64,000 bases of DNA from Chelatococcus sp. HY11 (GTDB taxonomy: Bacteria > Pseudomonadota > Alphaproteobacteria > Rhizobiales > Beijerinckiaceae): the NCBI RefSeq assembly GCF_018398335.1, contig NZ_JAHBRX010000002.1:868001-932000 (forward strand), read 5' to 3'. The position numbers and the translations under genes are program-made. Of the stretch, positions 16,704 to 25,362 are shown piece by piece. The notes beneath the pieces are model-generated. The model saw only the letters and a list, made by a program, of their open reading frames with translations. It had not been told where the DNA came from and made no database searches. The number at the start of each line of letters is the position of its first letter. Position 1 is the first letter of the stretch.

Positions 16704-18515
16704 ATGTTGACGCTGATGAACATATCTGCCCTCGAAATCCTCAAGACCGTTTATGGCTATGATGCCTTCAGGGGGCCGCAGGCGCGCATCGTCGAGCATG
16801 TGATAGGCGGCAACAATGCCTTCGTGCTGATGCCCACGGGCGGTGGCAAGTCCCTCTGCTATCAGGTCCCCGCCATCGTAAGGCCGGGCATGGGCCTCGT
16901 GGTTTCGCCGCTGCTGGCGCTGATGGCGGATCAGGTGGCCGCCTTGCGGCAGGCAGGCGTGAGGGCGGCGGCTCTCAACTCGGACGTACCGGCCGAAGAG
17001 CGGCGGGCGCTGTGGCGCGACATTCACAGCGGTAGTCTCGACCTGCTCTACGTCGCGCCGGAAACGCTTCTGCGTCAGGAGGTATTGGAGCGGCTCGGCC
17101 AGGCGCGGCTGTCGTTGATCGCCATCGACGAGGCCCACTGCCTGTCGCAATGGGGACACGACTTCCGCCCCTCCTATCGCCAGCTCGACCTGCTTGTCCG
17201 TCAGTTCCCCGACACGCCGCGCATGGCCCTGACGGCGACGGCCGACGAGCCGACGCGCGCGGAGATCCTATCCCATCTCGAGATCGCGGAAACGGACGCC
17301 TTCATCGCCGGTTTCGATCGCCCCAATATCCGCTACGCCATCGAGGAAAAGGATAACCCCCGCGCGCAACTGAAAAGCTTCCTCAAACGTCACGAGGGCG
17401 AGAGCGGCATCATCTATTGCCTGTCCAAACGGAAGACGGAGGAAACCGCCGCCTGGCTTCAGAGCCTCGGCTATGACGCGCTCACCTATCACGCCGGATT
17501 GGACAAAGCCGTGCGGGAGGCCAACCAGATGCGCTTCCAGCATGGCGAGGCGGTCGTCATGGTTGCCACGATCGCTTTTGGAATGGGCATCGACAAGCCG
17601 GACGTACGCTTCGTCGCCCATGCCGACCTGCCTGGCAGCATCGAGGCCTTTTATCAGGAGACGGGACGCGCTGGCCGTGATGGCCTACCGTCGGAAACCC
17701 TCATGCTTTACGGCTATGAGGATATCGCGCTGCGCAGCCGCTTCATCGAGGAATCAGAGGCGCCCGATCAGCGCAAGCGCATGGAGCGACAGAAGCTCGA
17801 TGCGCTGCTGGGATTGGCCGAAACGGCTCATTGCCGACGGCAGGTCCTGCTGTCTTACTTCGGCGACCATGGCGAGCCATGCGGCAATTGCGATACCTGC
17901 GCGGAGCCGCCAAAACTCTTCGACGGAACGATAGCCGCGCAGAAGGCGCTGTCATGCATCTATCGCACAGGCGAGCGCTTCGGTCAGGCCTATATAATTG
18001 ACGTGCTGCTCGGCGTCGAGAATGATCGCATAACGCAGTTCAGGCACGATCGCATCTCCACCTTCGGCATCGGCGCTGAGCACGACAACCGTACATGGCG
18101 AGCGATCCTGCGCCAGCTGATCGCGTTGCGCCTCGTCGATGTCGACCTCGCTGGCCATGGCGGCCTGTCGATCGCGGTGGCGGGCCGCGACTTCCTGCGC
18201 GACAAGCCGACACTGATGCTGCGCGTACCGGGAGCCTCGCGAGCCAAACGTGACAAGGTCGCGCGCGGCCCTGCAAGGCCGGGCGTCAACGAGGCGGATA
18301 ATGATTTGTTCCAGGCGCTGCGGCGGAAGCGCATGGAACTGGCGCGCGCGCAGAACGTGCCGCCCTATGTGATTTTCCACGACAAGACATTGATCGAACT
18401 GGCAGCGGCGCGTCCGGCCTCGCTTGCAGCAATGGCTGATGTTCCCGGCGTCGGTGAAGCCAAGCTCGAACGCTACGGTTCCGCATTCCTTGCGGTGATT
18501 GAAGAGCACGAATGA
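16704..18515 (+). CDS. recQ: ATP-dependent DNA helicase RecQ
   Basis: This 603-residue helicase is close to the usual RecQ length. The Walker A TGGGKS is at 45-50, the DEAHC box near 142, and SQWGHDFRP is the aromatic-rich loop. Helicase motifs V and VI are GMGIDKPDVR and YQETGRAGRDG. The RQC zinc cysteines appear near 390-410 (CRRQVLLSYFG, then CGNCDTC), with a winged helix after them and an HRDC domain at the end (VPPYVIFHDKTL). It unwinds duplex DNA in recombination repair. A second ATG at 16716 is possible. Its neighbours are unrelated transport loci, so it is a housekeeping gene between catabolic blocks. Confidence 0.95.
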   Translation: MLTLMNISALEILKTVYGYDAFRGPQARIVEHVIGGNNAFVLMPTGGGKSLCYQVPAIVRPGMGLVVSPLLALMADQVAALRQAGVRAAALNSDVPAEERRALWRDIHSGSLDLLYVAPETLLRQEVLERLGQARLSLIAIDEAHCLSQWGHDFRPSYRQLDLLVRQFPDTPRMALTATADEPTRAEILSHLEIAETDAFIAGFDRPNIRYAIEEKDNPRAQLKSFLKRHEGESGIIYCLSKRKTEETAAWLQSLGYDALTYHAGLDKAVREANQMRFQHGEAVVMVATIAFGMGIDKPDVRFVAHADLPGSIEAFYQETGRAGRDGLPSETLMLYGYEDIALRSRFIEESEAPDQRKRMERQKLDALLGLAETAHCRRQVLLSYFGDHGEPCGNCDTCAEPPKLFDGTIAAQKALSCIYRTGERFGQAYIIDVLLGVENDRITQFRHDRISTFGIGAEHDNRTWRAILRQLIALRLVDVDLAGHGGLSIAVAGRDFLRDKPTLMLRVPGASRAKRDKVARGPARPGVNEADNDLFQALRRKRMELARAQNVPPYVIFHDKTLIELAAARPASLAAMADVPGVGEAKLERYGSAFLAVIEEHE

Positions 18516-18620
18516 CGCATTGGCGGTTGGAAGGCTAGACGTTAAGCAACCGAATGCAACTCGCCATGGCCGGGACGCACGAATGGCAATTCCACGCCCC
18601 GGACAACTATGTTTTGGCGG

Positions 18621-19067
18621 TTACCATTGAAGGTTGTTCGTTTGCGAGTGGTCTCCGCCCGGACGTGAGATGGCCGCGAGGGTTTCTCCCACACCCGATA
18701 CGCCGTTGCTGGTTGCGATGTCGCCGAGCGAAAGAATACCGACGAGCCGCTTCGCCCGGTCTACCACCGGAATGCGGCGGATCTGTTGATCGCCGAGATT
18801 TTGGCAAACCTCCTCGGCATCTTCGTCCTCGAAGCAATATTTGATATCGCGGGTCATAACCTCACCGATCGGGGTGGAAGGGTCTTTGCCCTGCGCTACG
18901 GCCCGAACAGCAATGTCACGATCCGACAGCATTCCTACAAGCCGATCGTTGTCACCAACAGGCACGATGCCCGCGTCAATCTCCGCCATGATACGGGCGG
19001 CTTGCTGAATGGTGTCATCGGAACTGGCGACACGAACGTCGCGTGTCATCACTTCGCTCACTCTCAT
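18621..19067 (-). CDS. Two-CBS-domain protein
   Basis: This 148-residue protein consists almost wholly of two CBS motifs: residues ~1-58 (MRVSEVMTRDV, ending LSDRDIAVRAVAQG) and ~70-130 (VMTRDIKYCFEDE, ending VGILSLGDIA). Such pairs bind adenosyl nucleotides and usually act as small energy- or redox-sensing modules. I start it at 19067, where GGAG lies eight bases upstream; the longer in-frame extension to 19145 has no homology to the family. It stands alone between recQ (convergent) and the peptide-ABC locus, and no partner domain is fused. Confidence 0.85.
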   Translation of the reverse strand: MRVSEVMTRDVRVASSDDTIQQAARIMAEIDAGIVPVGDNDRLVGMLSDRDIAVRAVAQGKDPSTPIGEVMTRDIKYCFEDEDAEEVCQNLGDQQIRRIPVVDRAKRLVGILSLGDIATSNGVSGVGETLAAISRPGGDHSQTNNLQW

Positions 19068-19311
19068 GGTCGTCACTCCAGTGGATTTTGGACAGCCCCA
19101 CATCCCTAACGACACCGGCGCTTTGGAGTTCCGACCAATCCGCATTGCCAGCAGCAGCCCATCCGCTCAATGTGATCACCAGTGAACGGGAATGAGCCCC
19201 TCACCTGCCAGCAAGCTGACTCTAGCTGGATGGGCCTTGCATATTCCGGGATATTGATGATCCTGAGGCTCGCAAAGGGGATTTACGGTGCCCCGCGCCT
19301 CGAACAAGAAC

Positions 19312-20184
19312 TTATCTCGCCTTTGGATCGAGTTCTCGTCGTAGCCATCGGGCGAGAAGGTTCAATCCGAGAACGGTGAAAGCGATGGCCAGTCCCGGGA
19401 AGGTTACCAGCCACCACGCGTTGAGCAGATAGTTTCGGCCATTCGCGACGTCGAAGCCCCAAGAAATATCCGGCGGCTGCACGCCGAGGCCAAGGAAGGA
19501 AATAGCTGCTTCCGCCAGCGTGAGCCGCGCGTATTCCAGCACGCCGAGGGTGATCAGGCTGGGAACGAGGTTGGGTATGATATGGCTCGCGATAACGCGC
19601 CACGGTGGTGCGCCGAAGGCTTGTGCCACCTCGACGTAGGGTAGCTTGCGGATGACCAGAACGGCGTTGCGCGTGACAACCGCGAAAACCATCCATCCGT
19701 TGAAGGCGAGCACGCCGATCAATGTGACGACATTCGCGCCGAGGACCGTAAGGATGAGCAACACCATCAACAGCCCTGGAAATGCGACATGCATCTCCAC
19801 CCAGCGCATGATGATTGCTTCAGTTTTACCACCGGCATAGCCGGCGACCACACCGACGAAAGTGCCAAATAAGGCCGACACAATCGCGGCACCGAAAGCG
19901 ATCAACCAGGTCAATTGAGCACCATAGAGCAAGCGTGAGAGAACGCAGCGCCCCAGATGATCCGTTCCGAGCGGATATGCCCATTGTCCTTTGTCGAACC
20001 ATACGGGTGGCAGCAAGCGATTGCGCAGCGAGATCTGGCCTGGCGGGTGGGGCGCGAGATGCGGCAGGACAAAAGCCAGCACGACGAGCGCCGCGAGCGT
20101 AATCGCCAAGATAATCCAGACTCTTCGTTCCGGCGATACGGACGTGGAAACCGCGCCCGTCGGAATGATGGCCTCGGCGCTCAA
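19312..20184 (-). CDS. ABC peptide transporter permease, DppC-like
   Basis: This 290-residue inner-membrane protein has an N-terminal helix (WIILAITLAALVVLAFVLPHLAP region) and a long first periplasmic loop holding PLGTDHLGRCVLSRLLYG, the DppC/OppC hallmark. The EAA loop is at EVAQAFGAPPWRVIASHIIPNL, followed by LAEAAISFLGLGVQPPDISWG. It pairs with DppB, whose gene it overlaps by four bases (ATGA). It is the last gene of a leftward operon beginning at 25028. The operon has no ATPase gene. Confidence 0.9.
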   Translation of the reverse strand: MSAEAIIPTGAVSTSVSPERRVWIILAITLAALVVLAFVLPHLAPHPPGQISLRNRLLPPVWFDKGQWAYPLGTDHLGRCVLSRLLYGAQLTWLIAFGAAIVSALFGTFVGVVAGYAGGKTEAIIMRWVEMHVAFPGLLMVLLILTVLGANVVTLIGVLAFNGWMVFAVVTRNAVLVIRKLPYVEVAQAFGAPPWRVIASHIIPNLVPSLITLGVLEYARLTLAEAAISFLGLGVQPPDISWGFDVANGRNYLLNAWWLVTFPGLAIAFTVLGLNLLARWLRRELDPKAR

Positions 20185-21101
20185 TACTCGATCCTCGGGT
20201 CAATCAGTTTGAGCAGCAGGTCGACGATCAAATTCAGGATCACGACGATCAGCGCTATGACAAAGACTACGGCCTGGATTAGCACAAGGTCAGATCTCTC
20301 AATCGCCTGCAGAGCCACTTGTCCGATGCCTGGCCAGCCGAAGATCGTCTCGACGACGATGTTGTATCCAGCGAGAGCCCGCGTGAGCTCCCACCCGACA
20401 ATAGTCGCAACCGCCACACCGATATTGCGGAGACCGTGGCGGAGCACGATCGAACCGAACGGCACACCCTTGGAGAGGGCGGTCCGTATATGCGGGCTCT
20501 CGAGCTCCTCCAGCATGCTGGCGCGAGTGACTGTCGCTATGCGCCCAAGAGCCGGCAGGGCCAGCGCGATGGCCGGCAACACGAGATGCGGGGCTGAACC
20601 ACTACCCGACGTCGGCAACCAACCTAACCCCACGGAGAAGACCATGATCAGGATCAGCGCCAGCCAGAACTGCGGCACCGAAAGGCCAAGCAACCCAAAG
20701 GCGGACAGGCCATGGTCCAGCCATCCATTTGGGCGAGCAGCGGCCACAAGCCCCGCAGGTATTCCGATCGCGGCGGCGAGCAATACCGCGACGCCACAGA
20801 GCAGCAATGAGTGCGGCAAACGTTCGGCGATAATGGTGGCCACGGGCCGATCCTGCCACAGGCTGATGCCGAAGTCCCCGCGCATCAGCGACCAGAGATA
20901 GCTCACAAATTGCTCGGGCACGGGCCGGTCGAGACCAAGCTGGATGGTCAGCCGCTCACGATCGGCGGCGCTCACGTCGATGGGCAGCATGGCGCCAACC
21001 GGATCCCCGACCAAGCGGCTGACCACGAACACGAGCGTCGTCGCGCCAAAGATCACGATGAGGCCCTGGAGAAGGCGCCGGACGGCGTAGGTCAGGGCCA
21101 T
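20181..21101 (-). CDS. ABC peptide transporter permease, DppB-like
   Basis: This 306-residue permease begins with the usual DppB helix (RRLLQGLIVIFGATTLVFVVSRLVGDP), followed by an LGLDRPVPEQFVSYLWSLMRGDFG periplasmic segment. Helices follow, with the C-terminal LIDPRIEY typical of the family. The EAA-like loop is ALSKGVPFGSIVLRHGLRN. It forms a heterodimer with the product of 19312-20184. It lies 27 bases behind the binding-protein gene at 21129. The imported peptide-like ligand is unknown. Confidence 0.9.
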   Translation of the reverse strand: MALTYAVRRLLQGLIVIFGATTLVFVVSRLVGDPVGAMLPIDVSAADRERLTIQLGLDRPVPEQFVSYLWSLMRGDFGISLWQDRPVATIIAERLPHSLLLCGVAVLLAAAIGIPAGLVAAARPNGWLDHGLSAFGLLGLSVPQFWLALILIMVFSVGLGWLPTSGSGSAPHLVLPAIALALPALGRIATVTRASMLEELESPHIRTALSKGVPFGSIVLRHGLRNIGVAVATIVGWELTRALAGYNIVVETIFGWPGIGQVALQAIERSDLVLIQAVVFVIALIVVILNLIVDLLLKLIDPRIEY

Positions 21102-21128
21102 GGCGGCAGGCTCACTTGTGTCGGCACA

Positions 21129-22616
21129 CTAGTTCCGCACCAGCTTGGCATCGCGCAAGATCAACAATCCGTCTGCTCGCGGCTTGTAGTCGACGCGCTT
21201 GCTCAAGCCATAGATATCGGCGGTCTGGATGAGAAAGATGAACAGAGCCTCGTCACTGCCGATCTTGGTGATCTGGCGGTAAAGATCGAGGCGCTTGGCG
21301 GGATCCGTCTCGTAACGCGCCGCGTTGACCAGTTTCTTGAGTTCATCACTGTCGAAGGCGTTTGAACTGCCGCCGGGCTCGTAGTACGAGGTTGTCGTCC
21401 GGTCCGCGTCGAACAACAGGTTCGAATGGCCGACGAAGCGGGCGGACGGATCCGCGGCCCGGTTACGCAGCGTCGCCAAATAATCCGTCCAGGCGAGGAT
21501 CTTGACCTGCGGCTTCAGGCCGACAGCTTCCCAATAGGCCGCCATGGCATCGACGATCTCACGGCCCTTCAGCCAGCGTCCCGCGGTGCCGACCAGATCG
21601 ATCGGCTTGCCAATCGCTCCCGCTTCCTCAAGCAGCTTACGCGCCTTTTCCGGATCGTAGGGCCATTCACCCAATTGATCGTTGAACCCGAACCAGTTGG
21701 TGCCGAGCAGCTGGCTCGTCATCGGCCTCGCCTCTCCGAGGAAGAGATCCTCCGCCAATGCCTTCTTGTCGATGGCATAGTTGAGCGCCTGACGAACACG
21801 GCGATCCTGCGTCAAGCCGAGTTTGGCGTTCAGCGAGACCGTCATGAGCTCACCGAACTCCGACTCGGTCTTCGGCACATCCTTGGCCGACTCGGGCGGC
21901 AGTTGCGTCACGATATCGAACTCACCGGCCTGGAGTCCGGCCACCCGCACGCCAGGCTCCTGCACGAAGCGGAAAGTCGCCTTGGCGAAATCGGGCTTGG
22001 CTCCCCAGTAGCCGTCATTGCGCTCCAGCCGAATCTGATTGCCCCGGTCCCATCCAACGAAGCGGAACGGGCCACTGCCGACCGGGTTGGACGCGAAGTC
22101 CGCGCCGACGGCGGCCTTTGGCGGCACGACCGAAAGGAAAGCCAGCCTGGCGGGCAGTGCCGGATCAGGCGCCTTGGTGGTGATGCGCACAGTCCTGTCG
22201 TCGACCGCCTCCGCACTCGCAAGCGTTGCGAAATAAAGCAATTGTCGCGATTTGAAGGCGGGATCGACCAGATGGTTGACGCTGAACGCGACAGCGGCAG
22301 CATCGAGTGGCTCGCCATTGTGGAAGGTGATGCCCGGCCGGATTCTGATTTCCCAGGTGGTGGGATCAAGCTGCTTTGGAAGAGCCTCGGCGACGTTCGG
22401 GACGATTTCGCCAGCGGCTGTCCGTGCCAAAACGGTGTCAAAGATATTGCGGCCGACCGCGCGCTCGCCACCATCCTCGGAGATGAGTGGATCCAGCGTG
22501 GTCGGCTCCACGCCCACGGCCACCGTTAAATCCTGCGCGGAGACGCTCGTCAGCAACGTCAAGCTGAGGGCCGTGGCGGCAACGAGCAACCGCGAAAATC
22601 GAACCGGATGATTCAT
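21129..22616 (-). CDS. ABC peptide transporter substrate-binding protein (family 5, DppA-like)
   Basis: This 495-residue protein has a Sec signal peptide of about 27 residues (RFSRLLVAATALSLTLLTSVSA, cleavage after VSA). The mature protein starts QDLTVAVGVEPTTLDPL, and the family 5 signature is seen at FHNGEPLDAAAVAFSVNHL. NPVGSGPFRFVGWDRGNQIRLERN is the characteristic central strand pair. It binds oligopeptides, nickel or other bulky cargo in related systems. It is the second of two family 5 binding proteins in this operon; they differ clearly in sequence, so they may offer two specificities to one DppBC channel. Confidence 0.9.
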   Translation of the reverse strand: MNHPVRFSRLLVAATALSLTLLTSVSAQDLTVAVGVEPTTLDPLISEDGGERAVGRNIFDTVLARTAAGEIVPNVAEALPKQLDPTTWEIRIRPGITFHNGEPLDAAAVAFSVNHLVDPAFKSRQLLYFATLASAEAVDDRTVRITTKAPDPALPARLAFLSVVPPKAAVGADFASNPVGSGPFRFVGWDRGNQIRLERNDGYWGAKPDFAKATFRFVQEPGVRVAGLQAGEFDIVTQLPPESAKDVPKTESEFGELMTVSLNAKLGLTQDRRVRQALNYAIDKKALAEDLFLGEARPMTSQLLGTNWFGFNDQLGEWPYDPEKARKLLEEAGAIGKPIDLVGTAGRWLKGREIVDAMAAYWEAVGLKPQVKILAWTDYLATLRNRAADPSARFVGHSNLLFDADRTTTSYYEPGGSSNAFDSDELKKLVNAARYETDPAKRLDLYRQITKIGSDEALFIFLIQTADIYGLSKRVDYKPRADGLLILRDAKLVRN

Positions 22617-22658
22617 CAGTATGTCCTGAGCAGCGAAGGAAAAACGGACGCGACGCCA

Positions 22659-23402
22659 CTACCGAGGAGGCGCGGCGTGGTGAAGACGAGGACGGAGACC
22701 AGCGTGGAACCATTCTACGAGCGTGATGATGTCGTAGACGGGCAGCCCAAATCGGTTGGCGATCTCAGCCGAATAAGGCGCGAAATTCGTGCATTCGCTG
22801 ACGATTGCGCCGATGTCCGGATTGGCATCGAGCAGCTCCTGCGCGATGGCCAGAACTTCACGCTCATTGTCGGCATAGTTGATGACCGGCGCGTTGCGGC
22901 GGCTGTTGCTCTTGAAGATGCCATCAAGCGGCAGCCCGGCAACGGGCAGGTCCTGCGGGGCCCCCACTCCCGCAAAATGCGCGGCCGTCAGCGCGGACTT
23001 GTCAGCGGTCAAAACCCCCACCCGCTTGCCACGCGGCAAGGTCGCCTGCACCAGCGGTATTTGCATCAGGCTCGAGGTCGCCACCGGTACGGGACAATGG
23101 GCAACAAATTGCGGATGCAACGCCGCCAGAAAGCCGCAACTCGTGGTGATGCCGTCGACTCCAAGGGCTATGAGATCGTCCGCCGCTCGCAGGAAATCGT
23201 CGAGCAGCTCGCCGACATCCGACCCCAGGACGCGTTTCGGCGTCGCGCCCCGCACCACTGCATACTGAACGGGGAAGGAGAACGTGCCCGCATTGCCGAT
23301 ATCACCGGGAAACCGCTGAAACCCGGTGTCGAGAATGAGTATTCCGACCGTCACGCCATGGACGGGGCGTGGACGCGGCTGGTAGGCCCACGGCGCTGTC
23401 AT
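22659..23402 (-). CDS. Aspartate/glutamate/hydantoin racemase-family enzyme
   Basis: This 247-residue soluble protein has two cysteines in the positions of the racemase acid/base pair: Cys in GITTSCGFLAAL (near residue 89) and Cys in IVSECTNFAPY (near residue 204). LGVDGITTSCG and LPVYDIITLVEWF are typical of the Asp/Glu racemase superfamily, which also includes hydantoin racemase, maleate isomerase and arylmalonate decarboxylase. The gene lies between two peptide-binding-protein genes, 15 bases after one and 42 bases before the other. That position suggests it inverts or isomerises the imported ligand, for example a D-configured amino acid or hydantoin. The exact reaction cannot be read from sequence. 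Confidence 0.82.
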   Translation of the reverse strand: MTAPWAYQPRPRPVHGVTVGILILDTGFQRFPGDIGNAGTFSFPVQYAVVRGATPKRVLGSDVGELLDDFLRAADDLIALGVDGITTSCGFLAALHPQFVAHCPVPVATSSLMQIPLVQATLPRGKRVGVLTADKSALTAAHFAGVGAPQDLPVAGLPLDGIFKSNSRRNAPVINYADNEREVLAIAQELLDANPDIGAIVSECTNFAPYSAEIANRFGLPVYDIITLVEWFHAGLRPRLHHAAPPR

Positions 23403-23417
23403 GGAGACCGCCTCACG

Positions 23418-25028
23418 TCATTCAGCGACAAAGACGTCGGCGAAATTGCCGCGCAGGCCATCGGCCGTCACAGTATGGTTTCGGACCTTCTTGTTGGCGA
23501 CAGTCACCCTCGTCTTGGTGATCAGGTTGATTCCCGGGATATCGCGCGCCACGATCTCCTGGAATGTCTTGAACTCCTGGACGCGTTTTGCCGCGTCCGG
23601 CTCTACGGCGGCCGCTTCCAGCAAGGCGTCGACCTCCGGATTGTTGTAGTGGGTGCCATTGGAGAACGGCACGCCGACCTTGAAGTTCTTCGACCAATAG
23701 GTGCGTTGTACTCCAACCGTGGGGTCGAAGCTGTTACCGAGCGAGACGCCGCTCAGGTCAAAATCGCGATCCGTGTAGATACGCTTTGAAAAGGCCGACA
23801 GTTCTTGTCCCCGCAGGGTCAGATCGATGCCGATCTTGCGCAAGGACTGCTTGAGATAGTTGCCAAGCCCAGCAAATTGCGCCGTCGAAGTCGGATAGTC
23901 GAAGGTGAGGGATAGGCGCGTGCCACCCGCCCCCGGCTTCAGACCGGCCTCGTCGAGAAGTACGGCTGCTTTCTTGAGATCGAAAGGATAAGTCTCGACG
24001 CCCGGTGCGTAGAAGCGCGTGAGATGCGGGCTGATCGGCGAGGGAGCGATGACGCCATAGCCTGACCACACCACATCCAGAACGACCTGGCGGTCGATGG
24101 CATGGGCGATAGCCTGACGCACGAGCGGATTCTGCAGCTGCGGGCGATCAAGATTAAATTCGACCACGATTTGCTCAGGACTATAGCTATAGCCTTGTGT
24201 CTCGACCACGAACTGCGGCATTGCCTTGAGGCGATCGACGTCGGTAAACGGGATCGGGTTCTCGCCGCCCAGGTCGATCTCACCGACCTCGAAGGCCACG
24301 GTGCGGGCCGAGGGGTCTGGAATGAGGCGCACGACCAGTTCGTCGATATAGGGCTTGGGCTTATCCCAATAGTCGGGGTTGCGCTCGTAGCGGATAAAAC
24401 TACCGCGCGCCCATTCCTTGAACTTGAACGGGCCGGTGCCGATCGGCTTGGCGTTCGCAGGATTGGCCTGCGGATCCACGCCCCCATAAAGGTGATGAGC
24501 GACTATCGGGGATTCGGCGGCTGACAAAGCATAAAGCAAGTAAGGCGCAGGCTTGGAGAGCCGCAATACGACGGTGTGGGCATCCGGGGTGACGATCTCG
24601 TCGACATTGGCAAAGGTTGCTCGACCGCGCGGATGCCGTTGTTTCAGGATCTCGAGGGATGTCTTGACATCCGCCGATGTGAATTCCTTGCCGTCGTGCC
24701 AATGGACCCCTTCACGTAGCTTGAAGATATATTCCTTGCCGTCCGGGCTGACCGACCACTCCTTGGCGAGCTGCGGCCGCGGGTTGATGTCGAAGTCGTA
24801 GGCGAGAAGCCCTTCATGGACCTTCGGACTCACCGTACCCTCAGCCCCGGACGAAGTTGTCAGCGAAACGAGCGCAGTCGGCTCCCAGTTCAGGAGCATC
24901 GTCAGCTTTCCGCCTTGCTTTGGCGTCTGCGTCGCTGCCCAGGCCGGACCGCTCGCTGCTATCAGGACCGAGCCCAGCAACAGGCTCCTGCGATTGATCT
25001 GCCCTATCGTGTCGACGCTTGCCACCAT
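23418..25028 (-). CDS. ABC peptide transporter substrate-binding protein (family 5)
   Basis: This 536-residue protein is the first gene of the leftward operon. The N-terminus (QINRRSLLLGSVLIAASGPAWA) has twin arginines before a hydrophobic core and an AWA cleavage site near residue 31, so it may use Tat or Sec export. LREGVHWHDGKEFTSADVKTSLE is the family 5 signature, and AKPIGTGPFKFKEWARGSFIRYERNPDYW the central conserved region. Ligand class: peptides or similarly large solutes. Divergent transcription from the monooxygenase gene at 25363 hints that the ligand or its product may be that enzyme's substrate. Confidence 0.9.
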   Translation of the reverse strand: MVASVDTIGQINRRSLLLGSVLIAASGPAWAATQTPKQGGKLTMLLNWEPTALVSLTTSSGAEGTVSPKVHEGLLAYDFDINPRPQLAKEWSVSPDGKEYIFKLREGVHWHDGKEFTSADVKTSLEILKQRHPRGRATFANVDEIVTPDAHTVVLRLSKPAPYLLYALSAAESPIVAHHLYGGVDPQANPANAKPIGTGPFKFKEWARGSFIRYERNPDYWDKPKPYIDELVVRLIPDPSARTVAFEVGEIDLGGENPIPFTDVDRLKAMPQFVVETQGYSYSPEQIVVEFNLDRPQLQNPLVRQAIAHAIDRQVVLDVVWSGYGVIAPSPISPHLTRFYAPGVETYPFDLKKAAVLLDEAGLKPGAGGTRLSLTFDYPTSTAQFAGLGNYLKQSLRKIGIDLTLRGQELSAFSKRIYTDRDFDLSGVSLGNSFDPTVGVQRTYWSKNFKVGVPFSNGTHYNNPEVDALLEAAAVEPDAAKRVQEFKTFQEIVARDIPGINLITKTRVTVANKKVRNHTVTADGLRGNFADVFVAE

Positions 25029-25362
25029 CCACCTCCCAGCCTCGATAAAGCGCGCGAAAGGCGCTCAAGCCCTCACACTAACCACATATATAAAGCGTAA
25101 AATATACTAATTCACCCGCAATTCCGGCTATTACACTATTAATCCGATAGGAAAAGTATTTTTTTGGTATGGGGTGATTAGGCGCGGGAAAACTGATAAG
25201 CCGCTATCGTGTTGTAAATGCGCGACGGACGCAAGGGAGCGCTGCTGGTCTTTTTTGCATGCCATCGCTTTTGGCCAGCTCGCGACGAGTGCTATTCTCC
25301 AAAGGCAGGCTCTCAAGCCTCATCGAACGGCGTTTCATCAAATGGTAGAGCGGATACCGGAC
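25029..25362. promoter_or_regulatory. Divergent promoter region, peptide ABC operon and flavin monooxygenase
   Basis: This 334 bp lacks a gene I can support. It is AT-rich between about 25080 and 25170, where both promoters probably lie. TATACTAA at 25103-25110 shares its ACTAA end with the sulfur-block motif described at 31377, but the rest matches poorly. The right-hand half is open in frame with the monooxygenase but has no conserved sequence. Confidence 0.45.

Noticed and set aside
19957-23789. Rightward open frames of 314-393 codons (19957-20901, 21426-22529, 22608-23789) opposite the peptide ABC operon
   Set aside because: No motif of any family; they mirror well-recognised permease, binding-protein and racemase genes on the minus strand.
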